DNA of 64,000 nt from contig NZ_JAMQOT010000001.1 of the NCBI RefSeq assembly GCF_029502005.1, positions 124,001 to 188,000 of the forward strand, in the 5' to 3' direction. Of this stretch, positions 41,798-51,876 are shown in pieces. Below the pieces are notes generated by a model that was given only the letters and a program-made list of their open reading frames with translations, was not told the DNA's origin and made no database searches. How positions within the stretch are numbered: the first letter of the stretch is position 1; every line of letters begins with the position of its first letter. The position numbers and the translations under genes are program-made. Origin of the DNA: Natrinema salsiterrestre. GTDB lineage: Archaea; Halobacteriota; Halobacteria; Halobacteriales; Natrialbaceae.

Positions 41798-42778
41798 ATG
41801 CAGACGAACGTCCGATCGTGGCTCGCGGAGATGTGGGAACACTTCCGCGATAATCCCGCCCGTGCTCCGCTTTACGTCGTCTACACGTGGTATCTGATGG
41901 CGTGGTTCGGAATTACCTCCAGACGTCCCATCGGTACGAACGTCTACGAGCGAGAGTGGGATGTTCTGATCGTACTCGATGCGTGCCGAGTCGATACGCT
42001 TCGGGAGGTTGCGGATGAATACGATTTTATCGACACCGTCGACGAGATGTGGTCCATCGGGAGCCATTCGGCCGAATGGCTCGCACAGACCTTTTCGGAG
42101 ACCTATCGCTCGGAAATAGAACGAACCCAGTATATTACCGGAAATCCACACACCGACCGCGTACTCGATCAGCGAATGACCCCGCCGATGAACAACACGA
42201 CCGCTATCGATTTCTCGAGATGGGACTTCGTCGATACCGAGGCGTTCGAATCGCTCGAGATGGTGTGGGAAGATCGGTTGGACGAGACGTATCGCGTCAC
42301 CCTTCCGGGTGTGATGACGGATCACGCGATTGCGGCCGGACGAACACGAGATCCGGAGCGGCTGATCGTCCACTATATGCAACCACACCTCCCGTACATC
42401 GGGCGAGCATTCAGGGACGGGCGCGGTCCGACAGACGTAGAGATGGACGGGTATGAGAAACTGGAATCCGGTGAGAGCGATAGAGAGACGGTCTATGAAC
42501 TGTATACGGAGACGCTTCGACTCGTATTGGACGAAGTGGAAGTACTCCTGAAGAACATCGATGCCGAACGCGTCGCGATCACTGCGGATCACGGGGAAGC
42601 GTTCGGTGAGATGCGTGCATACGGCCATCCGGAGGGGTTCCCACATCCAATCGTAAAAAAAGTTCCGTGGGTAGAAACCTCCGCTCGAGACACGCAGACG
42701 CGGGATCCCGATTTGGAGGCCAACCGTGGCGTGAGCGTGGATATCGAGGATCACCTCCAGGATCTTGGATACCGATGA
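41798..42778 (+). CDS. Alkaline-phosphatase-superfamily enzyme of the agl locus, copy 1
   Basis: A 326-residue enzyme of the sulfatase/phosphodiesterase type. Metal-binding elements are VLIVLDACRVDTL, HYMQPHLPYIG and ITADHGEAFGE. It shares overall layout with the 42941 gene, including the C-terminal IEDHLQDLGY. An N-terminal hydrophobic stretch (about residues 20-40) may anchor it. Such genes are frequent in haloarchaeal glycan clusters. Removal or transfer of a sulfate or phospho group on the glycan is plausible, but the substrate is unknown. Confidence 0.75.
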   Translation: MQTNVRSWLAEMWEHFRDNPARAPLYVVYTWYLMAWFGITSRRPIGTNVYEREWDVLIVLDACRVDTLREVADEYDFIDTVDEMWSIGSHSAEWLAQTFSETYRSEIERTQYITGNPHTDRVLDQRMTPPMNNTTAIDFSRWDFVDTEAFESLEMVWEDRLDETYRVTLPGVMTDHAIAAGRTRDPERLIVHYMQPHLPYIGRAFRDGRGPTDVEMDGYEKLESGESDRETVYELYTETLRLVLDEVEVLLKNIDAERVAITADHGEAFGEMRAYGHPEGFPHPIVKKVPWVETSARDTQTRDPDLEANRGVSVDIEDHLQDLGYR

Positions 42779-42940
42779 TTTTGCAGCAGCGATAACGAGG
42801 GCCAAAGAGACAGTGAACCGCTAGTATTCTTCGCACTGGATGAGCGGGTCAACGGACGATCATCGGTGTCGCTTCGATTCGCTACCGATATCCCCGAATC
42901 GGCATCGTTTTGATCGTCTGAAAGAACCCCTCAAGAAGAA

Positions 42941-43921
42941 ATGGACGGATCGTTCAGGGAGTGGCTCACGGAACATCGGGAACAGCTTTCGTCGGACCCC
43001 GTACGCGGTCTGATGCACGCCGCGTTCACCGCGTATCTCGGGCTCTGGTACACCGGGACATCACGGCGGCCAGTTGGTACCCACATCTACGATGAAGACT
43101 GGGATTTGTTGGTCATCCTCGATGCATGTCGTGTAGACGTCCTCGAAACGGTCGCTTCCGAATACGACTTCATCGACACCGTCGACTCACGGTGGTCCGT
43201 TGGGAGTCATTCACACGAGTGGCTTTCGCAGACGTTCTCCGAGGACTACGGGGACGAAATAGCGAACACGGCATACGTAAGCGGGAATGGCCATACACAC
43301 GAAACGTTCGTCACAGGGGACTATCCACCGGACGAAACCGTTCCCTTCTGCTGGCCGGACTGGCAAACCGTCGGTACCGACGATTTTGGCCAGCTCGACA
43401 TGTTGTGGGAAACCGCCCATCAAGACGAGTTCGGGGTCCCGCCACGCGCCATCACTGATCGCACAGTCGAAGTCGCACGAGAGTCCGACTACGACAGACT
43501 GATCGCCCACTATATGCAGCCACATATCCCCTACATCGGGGCTGCGATCGACGAAAACCGGTCGCCAACGGAGGTAGAGGCAAGGGGGTGGAAACTCCTC
43601 GAATCGGGCGATGCGACACGCGAGGAGGTGTGGGAACTCTACGAAGAGACGCTTCGGTTCGTGCTCGACGATGTCGAGTTGCTCCTAGAGAACATCGATG
43701 CTGAGACTGTAGTCATTACAGCCGACCACGGAAACGCGTTCGGGGAGTACTCGATTCACGGACACCCGGAGGGAATGCTACTTCCGACGATCAAGAAAGT
43801 GCCTTGGATAACGGCGACAGCGACCGACGAAGAGACGTTTTCGCCGAGCGGAACGTATGCGGAGGTACAGGGCGAAAAAACGAACATCGAAGACCACCTT
43901 CGCGATCTCGGATATATGTGA
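42941..43921 (+). CDS. Alkaline-phosphatase-superfamily enzyme of the agl locus, copy 2
   Basis: A 326-residue paralogue of the preceding gene, about half identical by eye. It keeps the same metal motifs (LLVILDACRVDVL, HYMQPHIPYIG, ITADHGNAFGEY) and the tail IEDHLRDLGYM. The pair is separated by about 160 nt. One difference is TADHGN in place of TADHGE, near a metal ligand. Tandem duplication within the glycan locus with divergence of specificity is likely. Confidence 0.75.
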   Translation: MDGSFREWLTEHREQLSSDPVRGLMHAAFTAYLGLWYTGTSRRPVGTHIYDEDWDLLVILDACRVDVLETVASEYDFIDTVDSRWSVGSHSHEWLSQTFSEDYGDEIANTAYVSGNGHTHETFVTGDYPPDETVPFCWPDWQTVGTDDFGQLDMLWETAHQDEFGVPPRAITDRTVEVARESDYDRLIAHYMQPHIPYIGAAIDENRSPTEVEARGWKLLESGDATREEVWELYEETLRFVLDDVELLLENIDAETVVITADHGNAFGEYSIHGHPEGMLLPTIKKVPWITATATDEETFSPSGTYAEVQGEKTNIEDHLRDLGYM

Positions 43922-44139
43922 CAAACGAGCTCCGGAGGTGGAAGTCGGTCGATTCGCGGATTCGTTTCTCTCATTCCCACCGGCCTATCCGAGCCAGATA
44001 CGTTCGGAAAGATGCAGCCTCAATCGGGCTGAACCGTACTTGTAGAATCGATGGCACTCCGGTAAGAGCTATACTACGCACATCCTGTCAATAATATATA
44101 TCAAAAGGTATTTCGCACCGAAAGGATACCACAACCTCA

Positions 44140-45609
44140 ATGAGTCGCCCGAATATTTTACTCGTCGTTCTCGATAGCGCTAACGCAAAACATACCGGAA
44201 TACACGGATACGAACGGAACACGACGCCGTTTCTGGAATCGTTTCGATCCCGAGCGACGACGTACACACAAGCGAGGTCGCCGGGAATGACCAGCCTTCC
44301 GAGCCATACGAGTATTTTCACTGGGCTTTCCGTCGCCGAGCACGGTGTCCACGACCTATTAACGCACCAATTGAAACCGGGAGCGACGATCTGGGAGCAA
44401 CTGCGCGACGAGTACGAGTATACGACCGGCGTGTTTTCGGACAACGTTAATTTGACCGGAGACGAGTCGTTGCGGTTCGCGTTCGATCACGCTGTCGGTC
44501 GACGGGGACAACTCTTTCCGTCGGCAACCGACCCCGATATATTCTTCAACAGTCCGGAGTACCTCGACGGTGACTCGAGCGGGAATAAGCACATCGCGTA
44601 CCTCAAACGGAGTCTCTCCTCGGATCAGCCACTTCGATCTCTCGCCAACGGGGCAGCGGCGCAATTCAAGCGATCGTTTTCGTCTCCAACGATCGAACGG
44701 CTCCTCGATCAATCCGCCGAGCGGTTCGTCGACCCGTTCCTCTCGTGGACCGACTCGGTCGACGGACCGTGGGCAGCGTGTCTCAACCTGATGGACACAC
44801 ACGTTCCGTTCTATCCGAAAACCGAACACGACGACTGGGGTGGAACGGCGGTACAGCGAATGCAAGCCCGTATGAATCCCAATTCGTGGAAAGTGTACGG
44901 CGGTCAACACACCTGGGAAGAGTGGACCGCCCTCGAGGATCTGTACGACGGAACGATCAAACAGGCCGACCATCACATTAAAAGATTGATGCTTGGACTC
45001 GAAGCGAGGGACCAGTTCGACGATACGCTGGTAGTCATTACATCGGATCACGGTGAGGGCTTCGGTGAGCAAAGCCGCGTCCGTCCCGACTTACGGATCG
45101 CCGGCCATATCGTCGGTCTCCACGAGGCACTGCTCCACGTCCCACTCGTCGTTTCGTATCCCGGCCAAGAGACTGGAAGAGAGTACGACGACCTCGCGAC
45201 GCTGCAAGCGTTCCCCGACGTAGTCGAATCGGTAGTCCAAGACGAGTGGTCTGACGATGGGTTCGTTGCCGACGATCCGGTACTCGTTTCGGGATCGACG
45301 ATCGATAAAAAGGCAGAGAGCGAACAGCGGGCCGGTAAGTACTGCGAAAACACGGATCGATTCGAGGGCGACATCCGTACTGTATATCGCGAAGAGGACG
45401 GAACGATCCGGAAGTACCTCACCTGGGATGACGATGGTGTCGTCGTGGATGTATTCGACGCTCACACTGCCGAGACGGTCACCGGATCAGACCCGCGGGA
45501 CGTCGTCCAGTCGGAGTTTTCACAACTCGAGAACGCGGGCGTCGTCCGAAAACAAGACAGTGCCTCTGCAGCGACGCTGAACCACCTCGAGGATCTCGGC
45601 TATGTATGA
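44140..45609 (+). CDS. Sulfatase-family protein of the agl locus
   Basis: A 489-residue sulfatase/phosphoglycerol-transferase-type protein: ILLVVLDSANAKHTGIHGY at the N-terminus, TSLPSHTSIFTGLSVAEHG at the active site and VVITSDHGEGFGEQ for metal binding. True sulfatases have C/S-x-P-x-R at the active residue; here the motif is S-x-P-S-H, so the arginine is replaced by histidine and sulfate hydrolysis is less certain. It ends LNHLEDLGYV, like the two genes before it. An AT-rich box (ATAATATATA) about 45 nt upstream suggests its own promoter. Confidence 0.78.
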   Translation: MSRPNILLVVLDSANAKHTGIHGYERNTTPFLESFRSRATTYTQARSPGMTSLPSHTSIFTGLSVAEHGVHDLLTHQLKPGATIWEQLRDEYEYTTGVFSDNVNLTGDESLRFAFDHAVGRRGQLFPSATDPDIFFNSPEYLDGDSSGNKHIAYLKRSLSSDQPLRSLANGAAAQFKRSFSSPTIERLLDQSAERFVDPFLSWTDSVDGPWAACLNLMDTHVPFYPKTEHDDWGGTAVQRMQARMNPNSWKVYGGQHTWEEWTALEDLYDGTIKQADHHIKRLMLGLEARDQFDDTLVVITSDHGEGFGEQSRVRPDLRIAGHIVGLHEALLHVPLVVSYPGQETGREYDDLATLQAFPDVVESVVQDEWSDDGFVADDPVLVSGSTIDKKAESEQRAGKYCENTDRFEGDIRTVYREEDGTIRKYLTWDDDGVVVDVFDAHTAETVTGSDPRDVVQSEFSQLENAGVVRKQDSASAATLNHLEDLGYV

Positions 45610-45667
45610 GTCCGGGAGCGTGCGCGGACGGATCGGCTTCGAAAAGACGAACTGAGGGGCACTCTAC

Positions 45668-46801
45668 ATGAAGGCAAACGAATTCGTCGAACGCATTGCA
45701 ATGGACGTCGTCTCGGAGATCGATACGAACGGTTCCATGCCGGCAGGCCACAATGGACTGTATCAGGATCCGGAGACGAGCGTCCGAAATACGTCACACT
45801 GGCTGGTAGCGTTCTCGGAACTGTACGACCGGACGGGAAACTCGCAGTTCGAATCGGCGGCCCGTTCGATGGCCGCATTTCTCCAGAGCGACGAGGCACG
45901 CCCCGAAGGCGAAACGTTTCACCACCGTGATATCGACGGCAAAGACCAGTGTAACGGGCTGATCGGCCAGGCGTGGACCATCGAAGCGCTCGCAACCGCT
46001 GCACGGGTCTTCGAACGCGAAGAATTGGCAAACCTCGCACAGGACGTGTTCCTCACCCATCCACAGGACGAACGGACGGGTTTGTGGAAGCGAGTCGAAA
46101 TCGACGGCCGCATACTGCCCTTTGACGCGACGTTCAACCACCAGATATGGTTCGCTGCTGCAGGTGGGCTACTCGCGGACCTCCCGTGGACGTCTCCCCG
46201 CGTCGACGATCGGGTTCGGACCCACTTGAACGAACTCGAGAACAACATTCGACTGTATCCTAACGGCCTGATATTCCATCCGCTCAAGCCGCCGCAGTCG
46301 CTTCGACGATACGCCCACCTCGTTCGAACCGACGAACGTGCTCGAATCGGACTGACGCTGTTGACGAGTAGCGTTCCGCTCCCCAGCCGTCGCCGGCAGC
46401 TTCGATGGAAGGCGATCGGGTATCACTCGTTCAATCTGTACGCGTTCGCGCTTCTGAAACGCCAGTACCCGGACCACTCGTTTTGGGAAAGCGAGCCATG
46501 TCGCCGCGCTTTGAACTATCTCACTTCGTCAGCGTATACCGACAATATTTGGGAAAACGAGTACGGATCCCCTTACAACCCCGTCGGATTCGAAGTCCCA
46601 TTCGTGATGGAGGTGTTCGACATCGGGTCGGCCACGGACCGGTCACGATGGATCTCCGAGCAACTCGACCGACACTACAATAGCGAAACGAACCGTCTAG
46701 ACAGAAACACCGAAGACGAAGCGACACTCACCGCGAGAGTGTATCAAGCGTCCCGACTGAACGAAACGCGAATCGACGGATGTGGTGAGAATGGCGGGTG
46801 A
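45668..46801 (+). CDS. AglQ-like alpha/alpha-barrel protein
   Basis: A 377-residue helical protein resembling the agl-cluster protein AglQ, which is needed for complete S-layer glycosylation in Haloferax. Landmarks are HNGLYQDPETSVRNTSHWLVAFSELY, DQCNGLIGQAWTIEALATAARV and FNHQIWFAAAGGLLADL. The helical repeats suggest an (alpha/alpha)6 barrel as in glycoside hydrolases or lyases, with candidate acids and His at HHRDIDGKDQ. It overlaps the next glycosyltransferase by 11 nt, indicating one operon. Confidence 0.65.
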   Translation: MKANEFVERIAMDVVSEIDTNGSMPAGHNGLYQDPETSVRNTSHWLVAFSELYDRTGNSQFESAARSMAAFLQSDEARPEGETFHHRDIDGKDQCNGLIGQAWTIEALATAARVFEREELANLAQDVFLTHPQDERTGLWKRVEIDGRILPFDATFNHQIWFAAAGGLLADLPWTSPRVDDRVRTHLNELENNIRLYPNGLIFHPLKPPQSLRRYAHLVRTDERARIGLTLLTSSVPLPSRRRQLRWKAIGYHSFNLYAFALLKRQYPDHSFWESEPCRRALNYLTSSAYTDNIWENEYGSPYNPVGFEVPFVMEVFDIGSATDRSRWISEQLDRHYNSETNRLDRNTEDEATLTARVYQASRLNETRIDGCGENGG

Positions 46802-47705
46802 AAAGAACGGATCCGAAACCGTTTCGATTATTGTCCCCGTATATAACGATCCCGACGGGATTTCGGTAACCCTGGAGTCGATCGTCCCGCACCTCCGCGA
46901 GGAAACGGAACTGATCGTCGTGGATAACGATTCGACCGATCGGACCACAGCCGTCGTTTCCGAGTACGAGAACAAATTCGACTCGATCGAACTCGCTATC
47001 GAAGATCGGATTCAATCGTCGTATGCAGCACGAAATACGGGGATCAGAAAGTCCACTGGCTCGATTTGCGCCTTCGTTGATGCGGACATGACGGTCGCTA
47101 CGGGCTGGCTCGAGCAGGCGCACGACACGTTCGAAACGACCGAGACTGATTACATGGGATGTGCCGTCGAGCTCACGCTCCCCGAGGAGCCGACGATGGC
47201 GGCACGATACGATCACCACACGGGGTTCCCCGTCGCACAGTACCTCGAGCACCAGCAGTTCGTCCCAACGTGCTGTCTGTTCGTCCGCCGCGAGGTGTTC
47301 GCGGATGTTGGACTCTTCGACCACAGACTCACCTCCGGCGGCGATAAAGAGTTCGGTAACCGTGTTCACGAGGCGGGCTATGACACCCACTACGCAGACG
47401 AGATCACGCTATATCATCCGACGCGGAACTCGCTGCAGGAACTCATCACAAAGGACCGCCGTGTGGGCCGCGGCCTCTGTCAACTCCAGCGCTATCATCC
47501 GGATCGGTACGGCACACCCGGCATTCCCCCCCGTCCGAGCGGCGTCAAGTCTCCCGACCGGGACCTCCCGCAGATCGACCGCATCTCGTTTAGTGTACTC
47601 TCGGCCCTGCTAACCGGCGTTCGGGGACTAGGCTACTACCAGGAGTATCTCGCTGGAACCCGAAGGAGCGACGGCGATCTCGGTATGCCGACACTCGAGG
47701 AGTGA
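46791..47705 (+). CDS. Family 2 glycosyltransferase
   Basis: A 304-residue GT-A-fold transferase: TVSIIVPVYNDPDGISVTLESI, the catalytic DADM in CAFVDADMTVATGWLEQAH and the acceptor block YLEHQQFVPTCCLFVRREVF are present. The ending SLQELITKDRRVGRG has the Q-x-x-RW-like position as RRVGRG. It probably adds one sugar of the dolichyl-linked glycan (role comparable to AglI/AglE, inference). It overlaps the AglQ-like gene by 11 nt; the GTG three codons upstream is an alternative start. Confidence 0.8.
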   Translation: MAGEKNGSETVSIIVPVYNDPDGISVTLESIVPHLREETELIVVDNDSTDRTTAVVSEYENKFDSIELAIEDRIQSSYAARNTGIRKSTGSICAFVDADMTVATGWLEQAHDTFETTETDYMGCAVELTLPEEPTMAARYDHHTGFPVAQYLEHQQFVPTCCLFVRREVFADVGLFDHRLTSGGDKEFGNRVHEAGYDTHYADEITLYHPTRNSLQELITKDRRVGRGLCQLQRYHPDRYGTPGIPPRPSGVKSPDRDLPQIDRISFSVLSALLTGVRGLGYYQEYLAGTRRSDGDLGMPTLEE

Positions 47706-47743
47706 TTGCGACAGCCATCGAACGCGGCCTCGTGAGATGGACG

Positions 47744-48703
47744 TCAGTTGCCGGTCGGGGAATCCGTCTCGGTGATCAGCCGCGAACGATCGACGTCGAT
47801 CAGGCCATAGAGGTACCCGAAGCCGACCGCGGCGGTAAAGACGAAGATAGTTACAAGCTGTTTTGCCTTCGGCATCGATGGCTTCCCAACGAGAGCCGAT
47901 AGCCGGTCCGGAACGAACTCGAGCATGAGCTGGCCCAGATACTCGTTCTTGTCGCCTTTCGATTCGGGTAACAGCAGATCCATGATCCGCTTCGAGTACC
48001 CTTGCCAGAACGACCGGAAGACGAGCCATCGAAACTCCCCCCGATAATCGAACAGCTTGTGGTGGACAACCGCATCGGTGTTGTAAATCACGCCCTTGCC
48101 GTACTCGTTCGCCATTCGGATGCAGACCGGCGCTTCGTGGGCCTGAATGTGGCGATCCCCGTGTCGGCCCGTGTTCTCGTCGTAGCCGCCGACGTTCAAG
48201 AACACGTCCCGCCGGAACGAGATGTTGGAGCCGTACGTGTTCCGTAACTCCTCCATGTGCTCGCCCATTCCGCGTTCGTCACACCCGACGAGCCAGTAGA
48301 ACTCTTCGGGGAAGAAATCGGGTTTCGTCGTCACCCAATCCGGTGCGACGTGGCCGCCAACGGCGATCGCGTCGGTCTCGTCGTACACGCGAGCGAGTTC
48401 CGCGACCCAATCGTTCTCGGCGACGGCGTCGTCGTCGATGAACGCGACGACGTCCCCGGTCGCGATTTCGGCGCCGCGAGTTCGGCTGTACGAGATCCCC
48501 TGGTTCTCGTCGTTGCAGTGGAGGACGACATCTTCGAGGTCGCCGTAGTCTTCCTGCACGCGCTCGAAGACCGCTTCGTTCCCGTCGACGACGAGAACGA
48601 TCTCGAGCGGATCGTACGTCTGTGCCAGCACGCTATCGACACAGTCCGAAAAGACGTCGTAGCGATCCATCGCATAGGTACAGACGACGGCGGAGACCTT
48701 CAT
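47744..48703 (-). CDS. aglG: AglG-type glycosyltransferase
   Basis: A 319-residue family 2 glycosyltransferase. The N-terminus MKVSAVVCTYAMDRYDVFSDC, the DDD motif in VVAFIDDDAVAENDWVAEL, the highly typical VGGYDENTGRHGDRHIQAHE and FRSFWQGYSKRIMDLLLPE match Haloferax AglG, which adds a glucuronic acid to the lipid-linked glycan. One hydrophobic segment near the C-terminus (AKQLVTIFVFTAAVGFGY) may anchor it. It is divergent from aglB, sharing a 170-nt AT-rich promoter region. Confidence 0.85.
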   Translation of the reverse strand: MKVSAVVCTYAMDRYDVFSDCVDSVLAQTYDPLEIVLVVDGNEAVFERVQEDYGDLEDVVLHCNDENQGISYSRTRGAEIATGDVVAFIDDDAVAENDWVAELARVYDETDAIAVGGHVAPDWVTTKPDFFPEEFYWLVGCDERGMGEHMEELRNTYGSNISFRRDVFLNVGGYDENTGRHGDRHIQAHEAPVCIRMANEYGKGVIYNTDAVVHHKLFDYRGEFRWLVFRSFWQGYSKRIMDLLLPESKGDKNEYLGQLMLEFVPDRLSALVGKPSMPKAKQLVTIFVFTAAVGFGYLYGLIDVDRSRLITETDSPTGN

Positions 48704-48875
48704 TGGAAACGGATTTCGGTGAGGGCAGAATAAGCTTTTTCGTTCGCGTGGGGGCAGTAGTACGACGTTCACGGATAAGCGACAGTCTCGACGCCAGTCC
48801 GGTTCCGGGACCGGATATCAAACGATTACGAGTATATAACAAGACTTATTCTTGGCTTCGGTCTGGTGCAACCTA

Positions 48876-51782
48876 ATGAGTACCGACACAGAGCACGTCG
48901 AGGACGGAACCGATACGTCCGTCCTCGAGACGTGGCGGGAATGGTATCACCTCCCGGTTCTCGGGGCCGTGATGCTGTTTATGGTCTGGTTACGAACCCA
49001 GTCGTACGATCGGTTCGTCACTGACGACGGCGCGCCCGCGCTGGCGGGGATCGACTCGTGGTATCAGTGGCGGACGATCAACTGGACGGCCGAGAACTAT
49101 CCGCATACGATGCCGTACGAGGTCTGGACCGGGTTCCCGACCGGAAGTTACGTCGGGCAGTTCGGTACGCTGTTCGACCAGCTCATCGTCACTGCGGCGA
49201 TGATCGTCGGTCTCGGCTCTCCGTCAGAAGAGACGCTGTATGCGGTCTCACTCCTGTCGATCCCGGTTATGGCCGCGCTCGTCGCGATTCCCGTCTTCTA
49301 TGCGGGCCGTCGGCTCGGCGGGACGATCGGTGGCCTCGTTTCAGTACTCATTCTCGCGCTCGCGAAGGGGCAGTTCCTCTCCCGGTCGACGGTCGGCCAG
49401 CTCGACCACCACGTCGGCGAGGTCCTGTTCATGGCGATCGCGGTCCTCGCGATGTTGGTCGCCGTCACCGTGGGCGAACGCGAGAAGCCAGTCTACGAAC
49501 TGATCGCTGCCAAGGACTGGGACGCCCTCCGGACGGCTGCGATCTACAGCGCTCTCGCCGGAATCGCCCTCACGCTCTACATCTGGGTCTGGCCGTCGGC
49601 GGTCCTCCTGATCGGTATTTTCGCGGTCTTCTTTACCGTCCAGCTCTGCCTCGACTACGTTCGCGGGATCTCACCGGACCACATCGCCTTCGTCGGCGCG
49701 GTGAGTCTCGGTGTGACGACGCTCCTGACCCTGCTGCTAATCGAGCGACCGAGTAGTACGGGTTCGACGAGTTTCGGCATCCTCCAGCCACTGGCCGCCT
49801 TCCTCGTGGCCGCCGGCTGTGTCTTCATGGCCTGGTTCGCCCGGCAGTGGAACGACTGGGAGCTCGAGCGTCGATATTATCCCCTCGCGATCGGCGGTCT
49901 CATCACCGCGACATTCCTCGTGATGTGGATCGCCCTCCCGAGCCTGTTCGATACGATCGTGGGCAACGCGACGCGTCGTATGTTGCCGTTCGGAGAGGCG
50001 ACGACCGACCTCACCATCGTCGAAGCGCAGCCGCCGGAGGACTTCTTCGACCGGGCCTTCACCGAATTCGGCAGCGCGTTCTATACGATGCTCGCGGGGC
50101 TCGCCTTCCTGGCGATCCGACCGCTGTTCGGCCGGGAGTTCCGCGCGGAACACACCCTCGTCATCGTCTGGTCGCTGATGCTCATTAGTATGGCCGCGAC
50201 GCAGGTTCGGTTCATGTATTACCTCCTGCTCGCGGTCGCGGTCGTCAACGCCGCGTTCATCGCGGAGCTCGTGCAACTCTTCGACCTGGACCTGACGGGC
50301 AGCCTTCGATCGCTCCGGCAGATAGAGACCTACCAGGTTATCGTGGTCATCCTCGTCGTCTTGCTCCTGTTCGCACCGTTGCTCCCGCCATTGGCGACGG
50401 CGACTGCGTGGGAACGGGGCCAGCAGACCGCTCCGCATTCCTCTTCGACGACGTGGGAGGAGTCAAACGAGTGGCTGCAGGGGAACACGCCCGCGCCGGG
50501 GAACTACGGTGACGCGAACGAGGCCGACCGACTCGATTATTACGGGAGCTACAATCCCGCCGATGGCGACTACGAGTATCCGAACGGCGCATACGGCGTG
50601 ATATCCTGGTGGGACTACGGCCACCTGATAACGACCCAGGCCGAGCGGATCCCACACTCGAATCCGTTCCAGCAAAACGCCAAATCGTCGGCGGCGTTCC
50701 TGACCGCTGAATCCGAGCAGCGCGGCGAACTGATCCTCGATGCGATCGCCGCGGGTGGATCCGTTGCGGGTCAATCCAACGATGAACTCGAGGGAACCAT
50801 CGAGGGGAACGAAACCGATGAGGAGATGCGGTACGTGATGATCGACAATCAGATGGCAGGCGGGAAGTTCGGCGCGATCACGCGGTGGACGGGGCCGGGC
50901 TATCAACACTACGTCACCCCGGAGGACTACGAACCGGGCCAACAGGTCCCGCGGGACGAGATCCGCCAAACGTTCGGTGACGTCCCCTACGATGATACGA
51001 TGCTCTCGTCGCTGTACTTCGACGACGCCGTCGGGATGGAACACTACCGACTCGTCCACGAAGACGACCAGCGAACGGCGACGTACGTCAGTTACGCGAT
51101 CGTCGACGCGCAGACGGATCAGGTCCTCATGGGCGAGAACGGCCAGCCGCAGGTCGGGATCAACCGACAATTCGACCGGCGGACGCAGATCCAACTCCAG
51201 CGGATCCAGCAAAACCCGAACTACGACGTCGAGGTTTTCGACCAGCGACAGGCGGCCGCTGTCAAAACATACGAACGCGTCGACGGCGCGACGATCGCCG
51301 GCTCCCTCGAGGACACGACCGTCTCCGACACCGACAACGCGACGGTCGCGGCGACGGTCGAGCTCGAGACCGATTCGGGTCGAACGTTCAATTACACCCA
51401 GCGATCGAACGTCTCGGAGGACGGGAGCTACGAGATGACGGTCCCGTATGCGACGAACGACGAGCTCGGTGTCGACGACGGGTATACGAACAGCAGCGTC
51501 GCGGCGACCGGGGAGTACGACGTCACCGTCTTCGCACCCGGCCAGCAAGGCTTCCCCGTCGCACAGTACAGCGGACAGACGGCCGTCAGCGAAACGGCGG
51601 TCGTCGAGGGAGAAACGGTCGACGACGGTCCGCTCGAGGAGGTCGAGCAGCCGACGGGCAACGAGACGTCCGGCAACGAGACGGGGACGGAATCGGGCGA
51701 CTCCGGATCGACGGACGACGGAACGACCGACAACGAGACCACGGAATCGGTCGCGCCGGTCGCGGTCGAGCCGGCTCACTGA
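48876..51782 (+). CDS. aglB: Oligosaccharyltransferase AglB
   Basis: A 968-residue STT3-family enzyme that transfers the dolichyl-linked glycan to Asn of secreted proteins. The first 520 residues hold about thirteen membrane helices with the catalytic loop elements GIDSWYQWRTINWT and STVGQLDHHVGEV. The large C-terminal extracellular domain carries WWDYG, the sequon-binding motif of all STT3 proteins. The tail after residue 900 is rich in Thr, Glu and Gly and has several N-x-T/S sequons, so AglB may glycosylate itself. The ATG at 48876 gives the acidic N-terminus usual here. Confidence 0.95.
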   Translation: MSTDTEHVEDGTDTSVLETWREWYHLPVLGAVMLFMVWLRTQSYDRFVTDDGAPALAGIDSWYQWRTINWTAENYPHTMPYEVWTGFPTGSYVGQFGTLFDQLIVTAAMIVGLGSPSEETLYAVSLLSIPVMAALVAIPVFYAGRRLGGTIGGLVSVLILALAKGQFLSRSTVGQLDHHVGEVLFMAIAVLAMLVAVTVGEREKPVYELIAAKDWDALRTAAIYSALAGIALTLYIWVWPSAVLLIGIFAVFFTVQLCLDYVRGISPDHIAFVGAVSLGVTTLLTLLLIERPSSTGSTSFGILQPLAAFLVAAGCVFMAWFARQWNDWELERRYYPLAIGGLITATFLVMWIALPSLFDTIVGNATRRMLPFGEATTDLTIVEAQPPEDFFDRAFTEFGSAFYTMLAGLAFLAIRPLFGREFRAEHTLVIVWSLMLISMAATQVRFMYYLLLAVAVVNAAFIAELVQLFDLDLTGSLRSLRQIETYQVIVVILVVLLLFAPLLPPLATATAWERGQQTAPHSSSTTWEESNEWLQGNTPAPGNYGDANEADRLDYYGSYNPADGDYEYPNGAYGVISWWDYGHLITTQAERIPHSNPFQQNAKSSAAFLTAESEQRGELILDAIAAGGSVAGQSNDELEGTIEGNETDEEMRYVMIDNQMAGGKFGAITRWTGPGYQHYVTPEDYEPGQQVPRDEIRQTFGDVPYDDTMLSSLYFDDAVGMEHYRLVHEDDQRTATYVSYAIVDAQTDQVLMGENGQPQVGINRQFDRRTQIQLQRIQQNPNYDVEVFDQRQAAAVKTYERVDGATIAGSLEDTTVSDTDNATVAATVELETDSGRTFNYTQRSNVSEDGSYEMTVPYATNDELGVDDGYTNSSVAATGEYDVTVFAPGQQGFPVAQYSGQTAVSETAVVEGETVDDGPLEEVEQPTGNETSGNETGTESGDSGSTDDGTTDNETTESVAPVAVEPAH

Positions 51783-51876
51783 AGCCGAATCGTCGCTCCG
51801 TTCAGTCGCGTTTCGATCGCCACAGCGACCGGGCAGTGGAGAAGTCTTTTGATCCTATCGGACTATCTCACGAGCA

